64,000 nucleotides of DNA from Planctomycetaceae bacterium (GTDB lineage: Bacteria > Planctomycetota > Planctomycetia > Planctomycetales > Planctomycetaceae). The stretch is from positions 248,001 to 312,000 of the forward strand of contig JACKHO010000009.1 of the NCBI GenBank assembly GCA_020638955.1, given 5' to 3'. Position numbers and translations under genes: made by a program. Below are positions 1 through 8,368 of this stretch, piece after piece (position 1 is the first letter of the stretch; every line of letters starts with the position of its first letter). A model generated the notes under the pieces. The model ran no database searches. It had not been told where the DNA came from and was given only the letters and a program-made list of their open reading frames with translations.

Positions 1-2722
1 CCACCAACACCGGGAAGCGGATTTCACGTTGACGGTACTGAGCCCGCACGGCCTTCTGCGCGAAGGGAACGGCGTCTGCGATTTCTTCAATGCCGGTGAA
101 TTCACTGGGGGCAATGTCGACGCTGTACTGCTGCCTGAGGAATCCGGAAAGTTCTTTAGGGCCGAAGTCGTCAGCGAGGATGATGTCGAGCGAGGAGAAA
201 TCTGTCTTCTCCAGAGCTTCTTTGGCACGTTCGGCCAAGTATCGGAACAGGTTGTCGCGATCAAAGTCGTTCTCGTTGACCGTTCCTTCGCGAGCGAGCT
301 TTCGCAATTCGCGATCATTGGTATTCAATCCAAAGTGCCGGTTCACCCATTGAGAAAGTGCCTGCCAGCTCCAGTCGCGTGGATCAGCCTCTTCGGGGAG
401 GTTTTCGTTGAGTTGTTCTTCGATGAGCGTTTCTGCCTGACGCATTCCTTCGTCGAGCAGGTATTCCGACATTTGCTCCTTGTTCATGTCGCGAATGTCC
501 TGCCAGTCAACGGCAAAACCCATGTGCTGTGAGAAGTACCGCGCGGCGATGTCCCAGCGATACTCTTCTGACAGGAACTTCTGCGCCGACCGTTCGACCT
601 GCTCATCCATCATGCCGATGATGAGGTCCCGCACGTTGGCGCCGTCAAGAATGCGTTGGCGGTACTTGTAGATTTCCTTGCGCTGGTGATCCATCACCTC
701 GTCGTATTCGAGCAAATTGCGACGCGACTCGAAGTGTCGTTCTTCGACCTTCTTCTGAGCCCCTTCAACTTGCCGAGTGACCAGTGGATTCTCGATGGCT
801 TCCCCTTCCTGCATGCCCAGCCAGGTGAGCATCGACTTGACGCGTTCACCTGCGAAAACTCGCATGAGGTCGTCTTCCAGCGACAGGAAAAAGCGACTCG
901 AACCGGGGTCGCCCTGACGGCCAGAACGACCGCGAAGCTGCAGGTCGATGCGGCGGGAGTCGTGGCGTTCGGTGCCGACCACATGCAATCCGCCCAGTTC
1001 CGCCACCTGCTTCCCTTCGTCCTTCATGCCTTCCTGTACCGCGATATTGTGGCACAGTTCTTCCCATTCCGCTTTGGGAATGTCGAGACGTGAGGCGTAC
1101 TTTGTCTTCAGTGTATCCCAGGCCATATGCTCGGGATTACCACCCAGGATAATATCTGTTCCACGACCGGCCATGTTGGTGGAAATGGTCACGGCGCTGA
1201 GACGGCCGGCCTGAGCCACAATTTCTGCTTCGCGGGCATGCTGCTTGGCGTTCAGAAGTTCCGACTTCACACCCTGCCGGTCCAGCAGGCTCTTCAGTTT
1301 TTCGCTCTTTTCGATGGAAACGGTACCAACCAGAATGGGCCGTCCCGTCTTGTGGACCTCAACGATTTCATCAACAACCGCGTTCCACTTCTCCCGCTCG
1401 GAACGGAAAATGACGTCCTGGTAGTTAATGCGTTGCGTGGGTCGGTTGGTTGGCACGGCAACCACGTCGAGTCCGTAAATCTTGTAGAACTCGTTGGCCT
1501 CGGTCATGGCCGTACCGGTCATGCCGCACAACTTCTTATACATTTTGAAGTAGTTCTGCAGCGTCACGGTCGCATACGTTTGCGTGACTTCTTTGACCTT
1601 CACGCCTTCTTTGGACTCGACGGCCTGATGCAGACCATCGCTCCACTGGCGGCCTTCCATTTTGCGTCCGGTGTGTTCATCGACGATGACCACCGTCCCA
1701 TGCTCCACGACGTAATTCACATCGCGTCGGTACAGATGGTGCGCTTTCAGGGCATTATCGATGAGGTGCGGCCATTCCATGTTGCCGGCCGTGTAGAAGC
1801 TTTCCACACCGGCCAGTTCCTCAGCACGACGCACACCCTCTTCCGTCATGTGACAGGTGTGTTCCTTCTCCTTCACCTCGAAGTGCACGTCCTTCACCAG
1901 TTGACGCGCAATACGATCGGCAACCGGGTAACGGGTGACGTCATCGTGAGCGGGACCGGAAATGATGAGCGGCGTTCGTGCTTCGTCGATGAGAATGTTG
2001 TCGATTTCGTCGACGATGGCGTAATCGAGTGGTCCTTGAACCTGATGCTCCTTGCGCTTCTTCAGGTTGTCGCGCAGGTAGTCGAAACCAAACTCGTTAT
2101 TTGTTCCATACGTAATATCGCACAGATACATGGGATGACGTTCGTGCGGGGCCATAGAACCTTGAATGGCTCCCACGCTCAAACCGAGCCCCATGTGGAG
2201 CGGTCCCATCCATTCCATATCGCGCTTGGCGAGGTAGTCGTTCACCGTCACCAAATGCACATGGCCAGCAATTGCGTTGAGGGCGGCGGGCAAGGTGGCG
2301 ACCAGTGTCTTACCTTCCCCGGTCATCATTTCCGCGATGCGCCCGGTGTGCAGGATGTACCCACCAACCATTTGCACGTCGTAATGACGCATTTTCAGAT
2401 AACGTTTTCCCGACTCACGCGCTGCCGCAAACACTTCGGGGAGAATGTCATCGAGCGTTTGACCGTCGGCCAGACGGGCGCGCATTTTCGTCGCGGTTTG
2501 CTTCAGCTCACCATCGGAGAGTTTTTCGTAGTCTGGCTCGAGCTGATTAATGCGGTCCAGCACAGAGCTGGGGACAATTTGGGTGACCCCCGCACTATCG
2601 CGTTTGAATCCGATTCGCGTGATTTCGCGTTCGTTGGACGATCCGAAAACTTTGCGGATCCCCCCTTCGACGAGGGCAGTGGCCGAAGTAAAGAAATCGC
2701 CGAGGCGTTCAAAAAAATCCAT
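1..2722 (-). CDS. secA: Preprotein translocase ATPase SecA (3' end outside window)
   Basis: SecA is the cytoplasmic motor that pushes unfolded preproteins through SecYEG using ATP. 907 codons are visible; the C-terminus lies beyond the window edge. Reading the minus strand gives the N-terminal MDFFERLGDFF, the Walker A region MMTGEGKTLVATLPA, the motif VNDYLAKRD, the DEAD-type Walker B IVDEIDNILIDEARTPL, the preprotein-binding region, the second-domain motifs NMAGRGTDI and GTERHDSRRIDLQLRGRSGRQGDPG, and the start of the helical wing/scaffold part. The ATG at 2722 is chosen because the protein aligns from its first residue with planctomycete-type SecA; the ribosome-binding site is weak. The gene stands alone, divergent from the guanylyltransferase gene. 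A strong GC hairpin lies in its upstream region. Identity is very secure. Confidence 0.97.
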   Translation of the reverse strand, partial: MDFFERLGDFFTSATALVEGGIRKVFGSSNEREITRIGFKRDSAGVTQIVPSSVLDRINQLEPDYEKLSDGELKQTATKMRARLADGQTLDDILPEVFAAARESGKRYLKMRHYDVQMVGGYILHTGRIAEMMTGEGKTLVATLPAALNAIAGHVHLVTVNDYLAKRDMEWMGPLHMGLGLSVGAIQGSMAPHERHPMYLCDITYGTNNEFGFDYLRDNLKKRKEHQVQGPLDYAIVDEIDNILIDEARTPLIISGPAHDDVTRYPVADRIARQLVKDVHFEVKEKEHTCHMTEEGVRRAEELAGVESFYTAGNMEWPHLIDNALKAHHLYRRDVNYVVEHGTVVIVDEHTGRKMEGRQWSDGLHQAVESKEGVKVKEVTQTYATVTLQNYFKMYKKLCGMTGTAMTEANEFYKIYGLDVVAVPTNRPTQRINYQDVIFRSEREKWNAVVDEIVEVHKTGRPILVGTVSIEKSEKLKSLLDRQGVKSELLNAKQHAREAEIVAQAGRLSAVTISTNMAGRGTDIILGGNPEHMAWDTLKTKYASRLDIPKAEWEELCHNIAVQEGMKDEGKQVAELGGLHVVGTERHDSRRIDLQLRGRSGRQGDPGSSRFFLSLEDDLMRVFAGERVKSMLTWLGMQEGEAIENPLVTRQVEGAQKKVEERHFESRRNLLEYDEVMDHQRKEIYKYRQRILDGANVRDLIIGMMDEQVERSAQKFLSEEYRWDIAARYFSQHMGFAVDWQDIRDMNKEQMSEYLLDEGMRQAETLIEEQLNENLPEEADPRDWSWQALSQWVNRHFGLNTNDRELRKLAREGTVNENDFDRDNLFRYLAERAKEALEKTDFSSLDIILADDFGPKELSGFLRQQYSVDIAPSEFTGIEEIADAVPFAQKAVRAQYRQREIRFPVLV

Positions 2723-3141
2723 GGAGGGATTATCCGTCTGGAAAGTCCATTCTCCGCAACACGAACCCGGCCAGCGGGCCGGGAATCCAACTGGATGGTG
2801 TCACGTTATCAATTCATGCAAAGTGCAGCAGCCGTCCGAAAGCCCCGGAAACCAATGCGACAGGTCATCGCACTGCAAACCAGTCATTCGCCGAGGGACG
2901 CGAATTCTTAAGAGCTACGTCCGAGAATCACGCGTTTGGTCCCTAACTTCTACTGTCTGAGAATGCTACGTCGATTTTCGGATCAGGTCAACGGGAGAGA
3001 TTAGGGCGCAAAAATGAACTTTTCGTCCTGTGCCGATAATCCGAGTTGGCACGCACGCGCAAGGTTGTCAGACTACGCCCCTGAGGTCTCAGTGAGCGGG
3101 TCTAAATCGTTCGTCCATATTAGTTTGAAGAAACTTGCGTC
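2723..3141. promoter_or_regulatory. Divergent intergenic region between secA and manC
   Basis: This 419-bp stretch holds no convincing gene and must carry the promoters of both flanking genes. The clearest structure is a perfect 7-bp GC inverted repeat, CCCGGCC-AGCG-GGCCGGG, at 2766-2783, about 44 bases upstream of the secA ATG and therefore in its probable 5' leader. There is no T-run after it in either direction, so it is not a classical terminator. No clear -10/-35 pair was picked out by eye. Confidence 0.45.
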
Positions 3142-4338
3142 ATGCTCCATGCAGTCATTATGGCTGGGGGAAGCGGTACCCGCTTCTGGCCACTCAGCCG
3201 AAAATCGGTCCCGAAGCAGTTCTTGAGCCTCGGAGGTGAACGCTCACTCATCCAGCAGGCCTTCGACCGTTGTCAGCCCTGGATTCCCGGCGAACGAACC
3301 TGGGTGGTGACCAACGAACGGCTGGCCGATTTGACCAGCGATCATTTGCCAGAAGTTCCCGCTCCCCACATTCTGCTGGAACCTTGTGGCCGCAACACCG
3401 CCCCCTGCATTGCCCTGGCCGCAATGTGCCTGCTGCAGCGAGACGCCGACGCCACCATGCTCGTCATGCCAGCCGACCATGTCATCGGTCCACCGGAGAG
3501 ATTTCAGGCCGCTGTTGATACGGCATCACAGTTGATTTCTGATTCCCCGGACAGTCTGGTCCTGTTTGGCGTCCCTCCAACCTATCCCAGCACGGGCTTT
3601 GGATACATCGAAAGGGCAGAAGTGAAGAAGACGCTCAAAGAACGTGGCACGACGCGAACTCGTCGTGAGTCATTTATTCACTTTACGACCCTTGACTCCG
3701 CAAGCCTTTTCGCACGCAGTCAAAAGCGGCCGCGCCGCGCCGACGCCAACTTCGGACATCCGGGAATCTTTCACGTAAAAGCTTTCCGCGAAAAACCAAA
3801 CCGTGAAACGGCGGAAGAGTACTTGCGAGCCGGAACGTTCTTCTGGAACTGCGGGATTTTCGTCTGGCGGGCTGATCGAATTCTTGAAGCCATCCGCACG
3901 CACGAACCGGAAATGGCTGCCTTGGTTGATGAACTGGCACCACACTTTGGACAGGAGTCTTGGAATGCAAAGCTCGTGGAACTGTTCCCCCAGATGAAAT
4001 CGATTTCCATCGACTTTGCCGTGCTGGAACGTGAGTCGAACATTGCCGTCGTTGAGGCGCCCTTCGACTGGGATGACGTCGGCAGTTGGCCCGCACTGGA
4101 ACGACTGCATTCACAGGATGAAAACGGAAATACCATTGTCGGGCTGCATCGAGGAATCGACACGCGGAATACCATTGTCCACTCGACAACCGACCATGTC
4201 GTGGCAACTATTGGAATTGAGGACTGCATTGTGGTGCACACGTCCGATGCCACGCTCGTTGCCAGCCGGCAGGACGAGAATGCCATTCGACAACTCATTG
4301 AGTTGATGCAGAACGTCGGCGACGAGTCGTTGCTGTAG
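3142..4338 (+). CDS. manC: Mannose-1-phosphate guanylyltransferase with internal insertion
   Basis: Makes GDP-mannose from mannose-1-phosphate and GTP in the cytoplasm, for capsule or lipopolysaccharide sugars. The N-terminus has the nucleotidyltransferase signature MAGGSGTRFWPLSR (residues 7-20) followed by KQFL, and later the family motifs GFGYIERAE, FREKP (about residue 215) and WNCGIFVW. At 398 aa it lacks the C-terminal phosphomannose isomerase cupin of long ManC proteins, so it is the single-domain type. Residues about 162-205, between the GYGYI-like strand and the REKP strand, carry roughly 35 extra, Arg/Ser-rich residues not expected in the family. It heads a plus-strand run with ruvX 21 bases downstream. 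Function is well supported; in vivo use of the sugar is inferred. Confidence 0.9.
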   Translation: MLHAVIMAGGSGTRFWPLSRKSVPKQFLSLGGERSLIQQAFDRCQPWIPGERTWVVTNERLADLTSDHLPEVPAPHILLEPCGRNTAPCIALAAMCLLQRDADATMLVMPADHVIGPPERFQAAVDTASQLISDSPDSLVLFGVPPTYPSTGFGYIERAEVKKTLKERGTTRTRRESFIHFTTLDSASLFARSQKRPRRADANFGHPGIFHVKAFREKPNRETAEEYLRAGTFFWNCGIFVWRADRILEAIRTHEPEMAALVDELAPHFGQESWNAKLVELFPQMKSISIDFAVLERESNIAVVEAPFDWDDVGSWPALERLHSQDENGNTIVGLHRGIDTRNTIVHSTTDHVVATIGIEDCIVVHTSDATLVASRQDENAIRQLIELMQNVGDESLL

Positions 4339-4359
4339 AATTGAAAACAGGAGTCTTTG

Positions 4360-4869
4360 ATGGCCATCGCTCCCGACCCCGAATTTCCGGACAAAGGCCG
4401 ATTGATTGGAATCGATTATGGCACCAAACGCGTTGGCATAGCCGTCTCGACAGGTGACCGGACCATTTCCAGTCCCGTGGAAGTTTACCAGCGGCGCAAT
4501 GCGGCGCTGGACGCCAAGTATTTCCGCGAACTCAGGCAGGAGTATCGCCCGGTGGGGTTGGTCGTTGGTCTCCCCATTCACGTGGGAGGCGGAGAAGGAT
4601 CAACCGCCCGACACGCTCGCGAATACGGCGCCTGGCTGTCCGACACCATGAAGGTTCCCGTCACGTTCTGGGATGAGCGTTACACCTCGGTTGTGGCGGA
4701 CGAATACATGCTGGCCGTCGATATGTCGCGTAAAAAACGCAAGGCCCGAGTCGACATGCTGGCAGCTCACGTCATGCTGCAGTCGTACTTGGAATATCAA
4801 ATCGCACTCGCAAAGAAAGACGAACCGCAAGAAGAGGACGAGCCGCCGCCTGAGGGAGAATCCCTTTGA
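4360..4869 (+). CDS. ruvX: YqgF/RuvX family putative pre-16S rRNA nuclease
   Basis: YqgF-family RNase H-fold protein, thought to process the 5' end of 16S rRNA precursor. The 169 residues show LIGIDYGTKRVGIAVS near the N-terminus (first catalytic Asp), GLPIHVGG in the middle, DERYTS, and a final acidic/Asp helix region RVDMLAAHVMLQSYL, which together make the complete active site. The ATG at 4360 has an AGGAG at 4348-4352; a TTG three bases earlier is less likely. A charged tail of about 20 residues (Glu/Pro rich) extends beyond the fold. The stop overlaps the TTG start of the next gene by four bases, suggesting translational coupling with the membrane protein that follows. Confidence 0.9.
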   Translation: MAIAPDPEFPDKGRLIGIDYGTKRVGIAVSTGDRTISSPVEVYQRRNAALDAKYFRELRQEYRPVGLVVGLPIHVGGGEGSTARHAREYGAWLSDTMKVPVTFWDERYTSVVADEYMLAVDMSRKKRKARVDMLAAHVMLQSYLEYQIALAKKDEPQEEDEPPPEGESL

Positions 4870-7190
4870 CGACTCCTGTCCGTCAATCGTATTTCCTCTG
4901 GGCACCGGGCGTCATTCTGACAATTCTGTGCGGCCTCGTGCTATTCGCTGCACCCAATCGAAACGTGCCTCGATGTGTCGAACTCGGTAGTGATGTGACG
5001 TCGATTTATTTGGGCGAGAATTCATCGACGCTTATTGCCGGACGAAGTGATGGCAAGATTGAGCAACTTGATTTGGAGACACTCGAACACCGCGATATTT
5101 TCGAATTTGGTCGAGGGCGTGTGAATCACATTTCTGCCTCGGTAGATGGTCAAACCGTTTCGTGTGTTGTCGCCAATGAGCGTATTGTCCTCCGGGATTT
5201 CCAAACCTCGTCGATTGTTGACGAAATTGAATTGCAGAATGTCACCCTCGCGGCACTTTCACCCGATGGAAGTCATCTGGCCGCTGGCGATGTTGACGGC
5301 AACACCTGGGTAACGACGCTGCCCCACGAGTCATGGACACTTCTTTCGCCAGCCCATTTGAAGTTAGTAACGACCATCCAGTGGAGCGCGGCGGGGACAT
5401 TGCTCGCAACGGGCAGTCAGGGGGGCACAATTCAAGTGTGGGCTGCGGAGTCATTAGACATGGTGTTTTCCGCCGCTGAGCCGCATTCCACAATTCTCGC
5501 CCTCGGCTTCGAGGAAGACGACGGTCACCGTTGGATTCAATCTCTCCACTTCGATCAAACGGTGACGACATTTGACCTGTCAATCGGAGAAAAACGGAAT
5601 CAGGTTCGCGGCTCCACACAAACAAGGAACGGTCGATATTCAACTGATGGCAAGGAATACGTCACAATTGGCCGACGGGGACGCGTGACGCTGTGGGACG
5701 CAAGCTCACATGAGTCACAGGTATTTCAGTACGCTGGGGAAAGTTTCACTCGGTCGGCCGTGACAGCGAAGTGGATTGTGGCAGCTGGTGCGGGAAGCAA
5801 GGTCGCAGTTTGGCGTCGTGAGTCGTACGACGCTCCGAAATTCGGCGAATTGCTCGGGGGACTGTTCGTAGCAGGTCTCATTCTCACTTGTGTTGCGACG
5901 CTGCATGATTGGCGCAAGGGCCTGCTGTATTGTGTTGTCCTCGACAGTTTGCGCGATCCCGTTCGAAAGCTCATACCCGACGCGCCGGTCTGGTTCACAC
6001 TCGTCATGGGTTTGTTATGGCTGGTTATTCTTCTGCGAGCGGCTCTTGAAATCTGGGAGAAAGTCTCCAAACGACAATCTGAGTTGTGGACTCGCATTTG
6101 GGGTGTGGGAGCGCTCATCGTCATGTTTGTCGCGACGTGGCGGGCAATCAGCAGTTATGAGTCGGGCTGGCATCTTGCACTTTTGGGATGGTCGTCTTAT
6201 CTGGCCCCTGTGGCTGGAGTGTTGATTGGCCTGACTTTCGTTCGTGGTCAGCGGGATTTGCGAGCCCTGGCGATGACTGTCGTCGGCACAAGCCTGGTGA
6301 TGTCTTCCTCCGCCTTCCCCGAACTGTTGTCCTGGGATTGGAGAGGGCTGGGAGGAATCGAGTTCGATTGGATTCGTTACCAAAAATTTGGACTCATATC
6401 CTTGATGTGCGGCTTCTATCGCAGTCCCACGGTGCTGGGACTGCATGCGGCGAGTGCGATGATGTACGCAGCGTTGCTGGCCAGAGTCGACTCACGTCCG
6501 CTACGGCGAGTCTGGTTGCTGATATGTCTGCTCATGATTCCCGCACTCATTTTCAGCGGTCGCCGCAAAATGCTGCTCATCGTACTGGTGTTTGTCGTCG
6601 TGCTGGCTGTCACGAGTCTCCGGAGAATGATGAGTCATGCATGGCCGAAGCGGCGTCGGATGCTCCTGACAGCAACACTCCTGTTGCTGATTGCTTTCTG
6701 TTTCCTGTACCAGTGGAGCGGACATCTTCCGCAGCATATTCAGTATGGATTCAGCATTGGACGTGAAGGTGTCCAGCGTTCCATCTCTGTCGCGAACAGC
6801 GTACTGGTCACGCTGTCGCAGAACGGCCCCTGGGGACTCGGCATGGGGACTGCCACTCAGGGAGCCTATCGCTACCGAGCCACAGGTCCGACAACCTGGC
6901 AGGAAGATGGAGTCAGCCGCCTGGCTGCCGAGTTTGGTGTTCCGGGATTACTCATTGCCACCGTGGGGTTTTGCCTGCTGCTTGCCAAAATGTATTCCTC
7001 CGTCCGCAACGCAGCACCGGCACAGCGATCAATTGCCATAATGCTTGCGGCCATGACGCTGGGGTATGTCGCTTCGTATGTTGCAGCACACATGACATTT
7101 TCCGGAGACGTCTCGACCGCCCTGCTCGCGACCTTGCCACTGGGAATGCTCCTGGCACTCAAATCGAAAACGGATGCTGCTCGCCAGTAA
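4866..7190 (+). CDS. WD40-like propeller fused to O-antigen ligase/polymerase-like membrane domain
   Basis: A 774-aa protein in two parts. Residues about 10-28 form a first membrane segment, and about 35-310 form an outside beta-propeller with repeated WD40-like blades (for example LSPDGSHLAAGDVDGN, WSAAGTLLATGSQGGTIQVW, GRRGRVTLWDASS). From about residue 325 to the end there are roughly ten hydrophobic helices, with a RRKMLLIVLVFVVVLAVTS segment and a GPWGLGMGTATQGAYRY loop like those of Wzy/WaaL O-antigen ligases and polymerases. The TTG start overlaps the ruvX stop and is preceded by GAGGGAGA. Position between guanylyltransferase and sugar epimerase genes supports a polysaccharide role. 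The fusion of a propeller to this membrane fold is unusual; ligase versus polymerase activity cannot be decided by eye. Confidence 0.7.
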   Translation: MTTPVRQSYFLWAPGVILTILCGLVLFAAPNRNVPRCVELGSDVTSIYLGENSSTLIAGRSDGKIEQLDLETLEHRDIFEFGRGRVNHISASVDGQTVSCVVANERIVLRDFQTSSIVDEIELQNVTLAALSPDGSHLAAGDVDGNTWVTTLPHESWTLLSPAHLKLVTTIQWSAAGTLLATGSQGGTIQVWAAESLDMVFSAAEPHSTILALGFEEDDGHRWIQSLHFDQTVTTFDLSIGEKRNQVRGSTQTRNGRYSTDGKEYVTIGRRGRVTLWDASSHESQVFQYAGESFTRSAVTAKWIVAAGAGSKVAVWRRESYDAPKFGELLGGLFVAGLILTCVATLHDWRKGLLYCVVLDSLRDPVRKLIPDAPVWFTLVMGLLWLVILLRAALEIWEKVSKRQSELWTRIWGVGALIVMFVATWRAISSYESGWHLALLGWSSYLAPVAGVLIGLTFVRGQRDLRALAMTVVGTSLVMSSSAFPELLSWDWRGLGGIEFDWIRYQKFGLISLMCGFYRSPTVLGLHAASAMMYAALLARVDSRPLRRVWLLICLLMIPALIFSGRRKMLLIVLVFVVVLAVTSLRRMMSHAWPKRRRMLLTATLLLLIAFCFLYQWSGHLPQHIQYGFSIGREGVQRSISVANSVLVTLSQNGPWGLGMGTATQGAYRYRATGPTTWQEDGVSRLAAEFGVPGLLIATVGFCLLLAKMYSSVRNAAPAQRSIAIMLAAMTLGYVASYVAAHMTFSGDVSTALLATLPLGMLLALKSKTDAARQ

Positions 7191-7285
7191 TTCCCTCACG
7201 AAATGCACACTGGACGGAAACCACTGTTTGCCGTCATAGTACGAGCGCACCACAACACAGAACTGAAACGGAAGTCACTGTTCTT

Positions 7286-8299
7286 ATGAAGATTCTCGTC
7301 ACCGGCGCTGCCGGATTCATTGGTTTCCACCTCTCGACACGTCTCCTGGAACGTGGGGATGAAGTCGTCGGCTACGACAACGTCAACGACTACTACAGCG
7401 TCGACCTCAAAGAAGCTCGACTGGCCCAGCTAACGGCTCGTCCCGGATTCACATTTGTCCGGGCCGATCTCGCCGACCGGCCACGAATGGACGAAGTGTT
7501 TGCGGAACACAAATTCGATGCAGTCGTTAATCTGGCTGCTCAGGCAGGCGTTCGGTATTCGCTGCAGAAGCCGCATGCCTATACCGACAGCAACGTAACG
7601 GGTTTCCTGAACATTCTTGAAGCGTGCCGACACAACAACGTGGGGCACCTCGTGTTCGCGTCGACAAGTTCGGTCTACGGCGCCAACACGAACATGCCGT
7701 TCTCCGTGCATCAAAACGTGGACCATCCCGTCAGCCTGTATGCGGCAACGAAGAAGGCGAACGAACTCATGGCCCACGCCTACAGCCATTTGTTCCGCAT
7801 GCCGGTGACCGGGCTCCGGTTCTTCACTGTCTACGGTCCCTGGGGACGCCCGGATATGGCCTTGTTCCTGTTCACGAAAGCCATTCTCTCGGGTAAGCCA
7901 ATTGACGTCTTCAACCACGGCAACATGCAACGCGACTTCACCTATGTCGCCGACATTGTCGAAGGGATTATACGGGTCATGGATCGCCCCGCGGCTCCGA
8001 ATCCTGAATGGACGGGCGACGCTCCCGACCCGGCATCCAGTTCCGCACCCTACCGCCTCTACAACATCGGCAACAACAGCCCAGTGCAGTTGATGACCAT
8101 GATCGAAACGCTGGAAAAGTGTCTCGGTAAAACGGCGGAAAAGAACATGCTTCCCATTCAACCGGGTGACGTGCCTGCCACGTACGCCGATGTTGACGAC
8201 CTCATTCGCGATGTCGACTTCAAACCGGAAACCTCCATCGAAACGGGTGTGCAACGTTTTGTGGAGTGGTATCTGGAATACTTCGGCGAGTCGACTTAG
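7286..8299 (+). CDS. NAD-dependent epimerase, UDP-glucuronate 4-epimerase type
   Basis: Extended short-chain dehydrogenase that probably converts UDP-glucuronate to UDP-galacturonate for envelope polysaccharide. The 337 residues start with the Rossmann motif VTGAAGFIGFHL, followed by the NDYYSVDLKEARLAQL motif that is typical of the CapI/GlcA 4-epimerase group. Later come the active-site SSVYG and YAATKK (Tyr152, Lys156), and the GPWGRPDMALF loop characteristic of this subgroup. The ATG at 7286 was chosen because the NAD-binding motif begins a few residues after it, even though the frame is open far upstream inside the preceding gene. It follows the ligase-like gene by 95 bases. Substrate assignment is from motif only. 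Confidence 0.88.
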   Translation: MKILVTGAAGFIGFHLSTRLLERGDEVVGYDNVNDYYSVDLKEARLAQLTARPGFTFVRADLADRPRMDEVFAEHKFDAVVNLAAQAGVRYSLQKPHAYTDSNVTGFLNILEACRHNNVGHLVFASTSSVYGANTNMPFSVHQNVDHPVSLYAATKKANELMAHAYSHLFRMPVTGLRFFTVYGPWGRPDMALFLFTKAILSGKPIDVFNHGNMQRDFTYVADIVEGIIRVMDRPAAPNPEWTGDAPDPASSSAPYRLYNIGNNSPVQLMTMIETLEKCLGKTAEKNMLPIQPGDVPATYADVDDLIRDVDFKPETSIETGVQRFVEWYLEYFGEST

Positions 8300-8368
8300 A
8301 ACAGTAATACACCGCACCAAAACGATTTCACCGCCCGCCTCAATGGCTCGGGATTATGAGGCAAAGAA

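Noticed and set aside
1127..2911. Long plus-strand reading frame of 594 codons opposite secA
   Set aside because: It is wholly antisense to conserved SecA sequence and has composition of a shadow frame, with no family motif.
3043..3057. TGGCAC-type sequence upstream of manC as a sigma-54 promoter
   Set aside because: The distance between GG and GC is nine bases, not ten, so it does not fit the -24/-12 rule.
7430..8320. Minus-strand frame of 296 codons opposite the epimerase gene
   Set aside because: It mirrors conserved epimerase codons and has no believable protein pattern.
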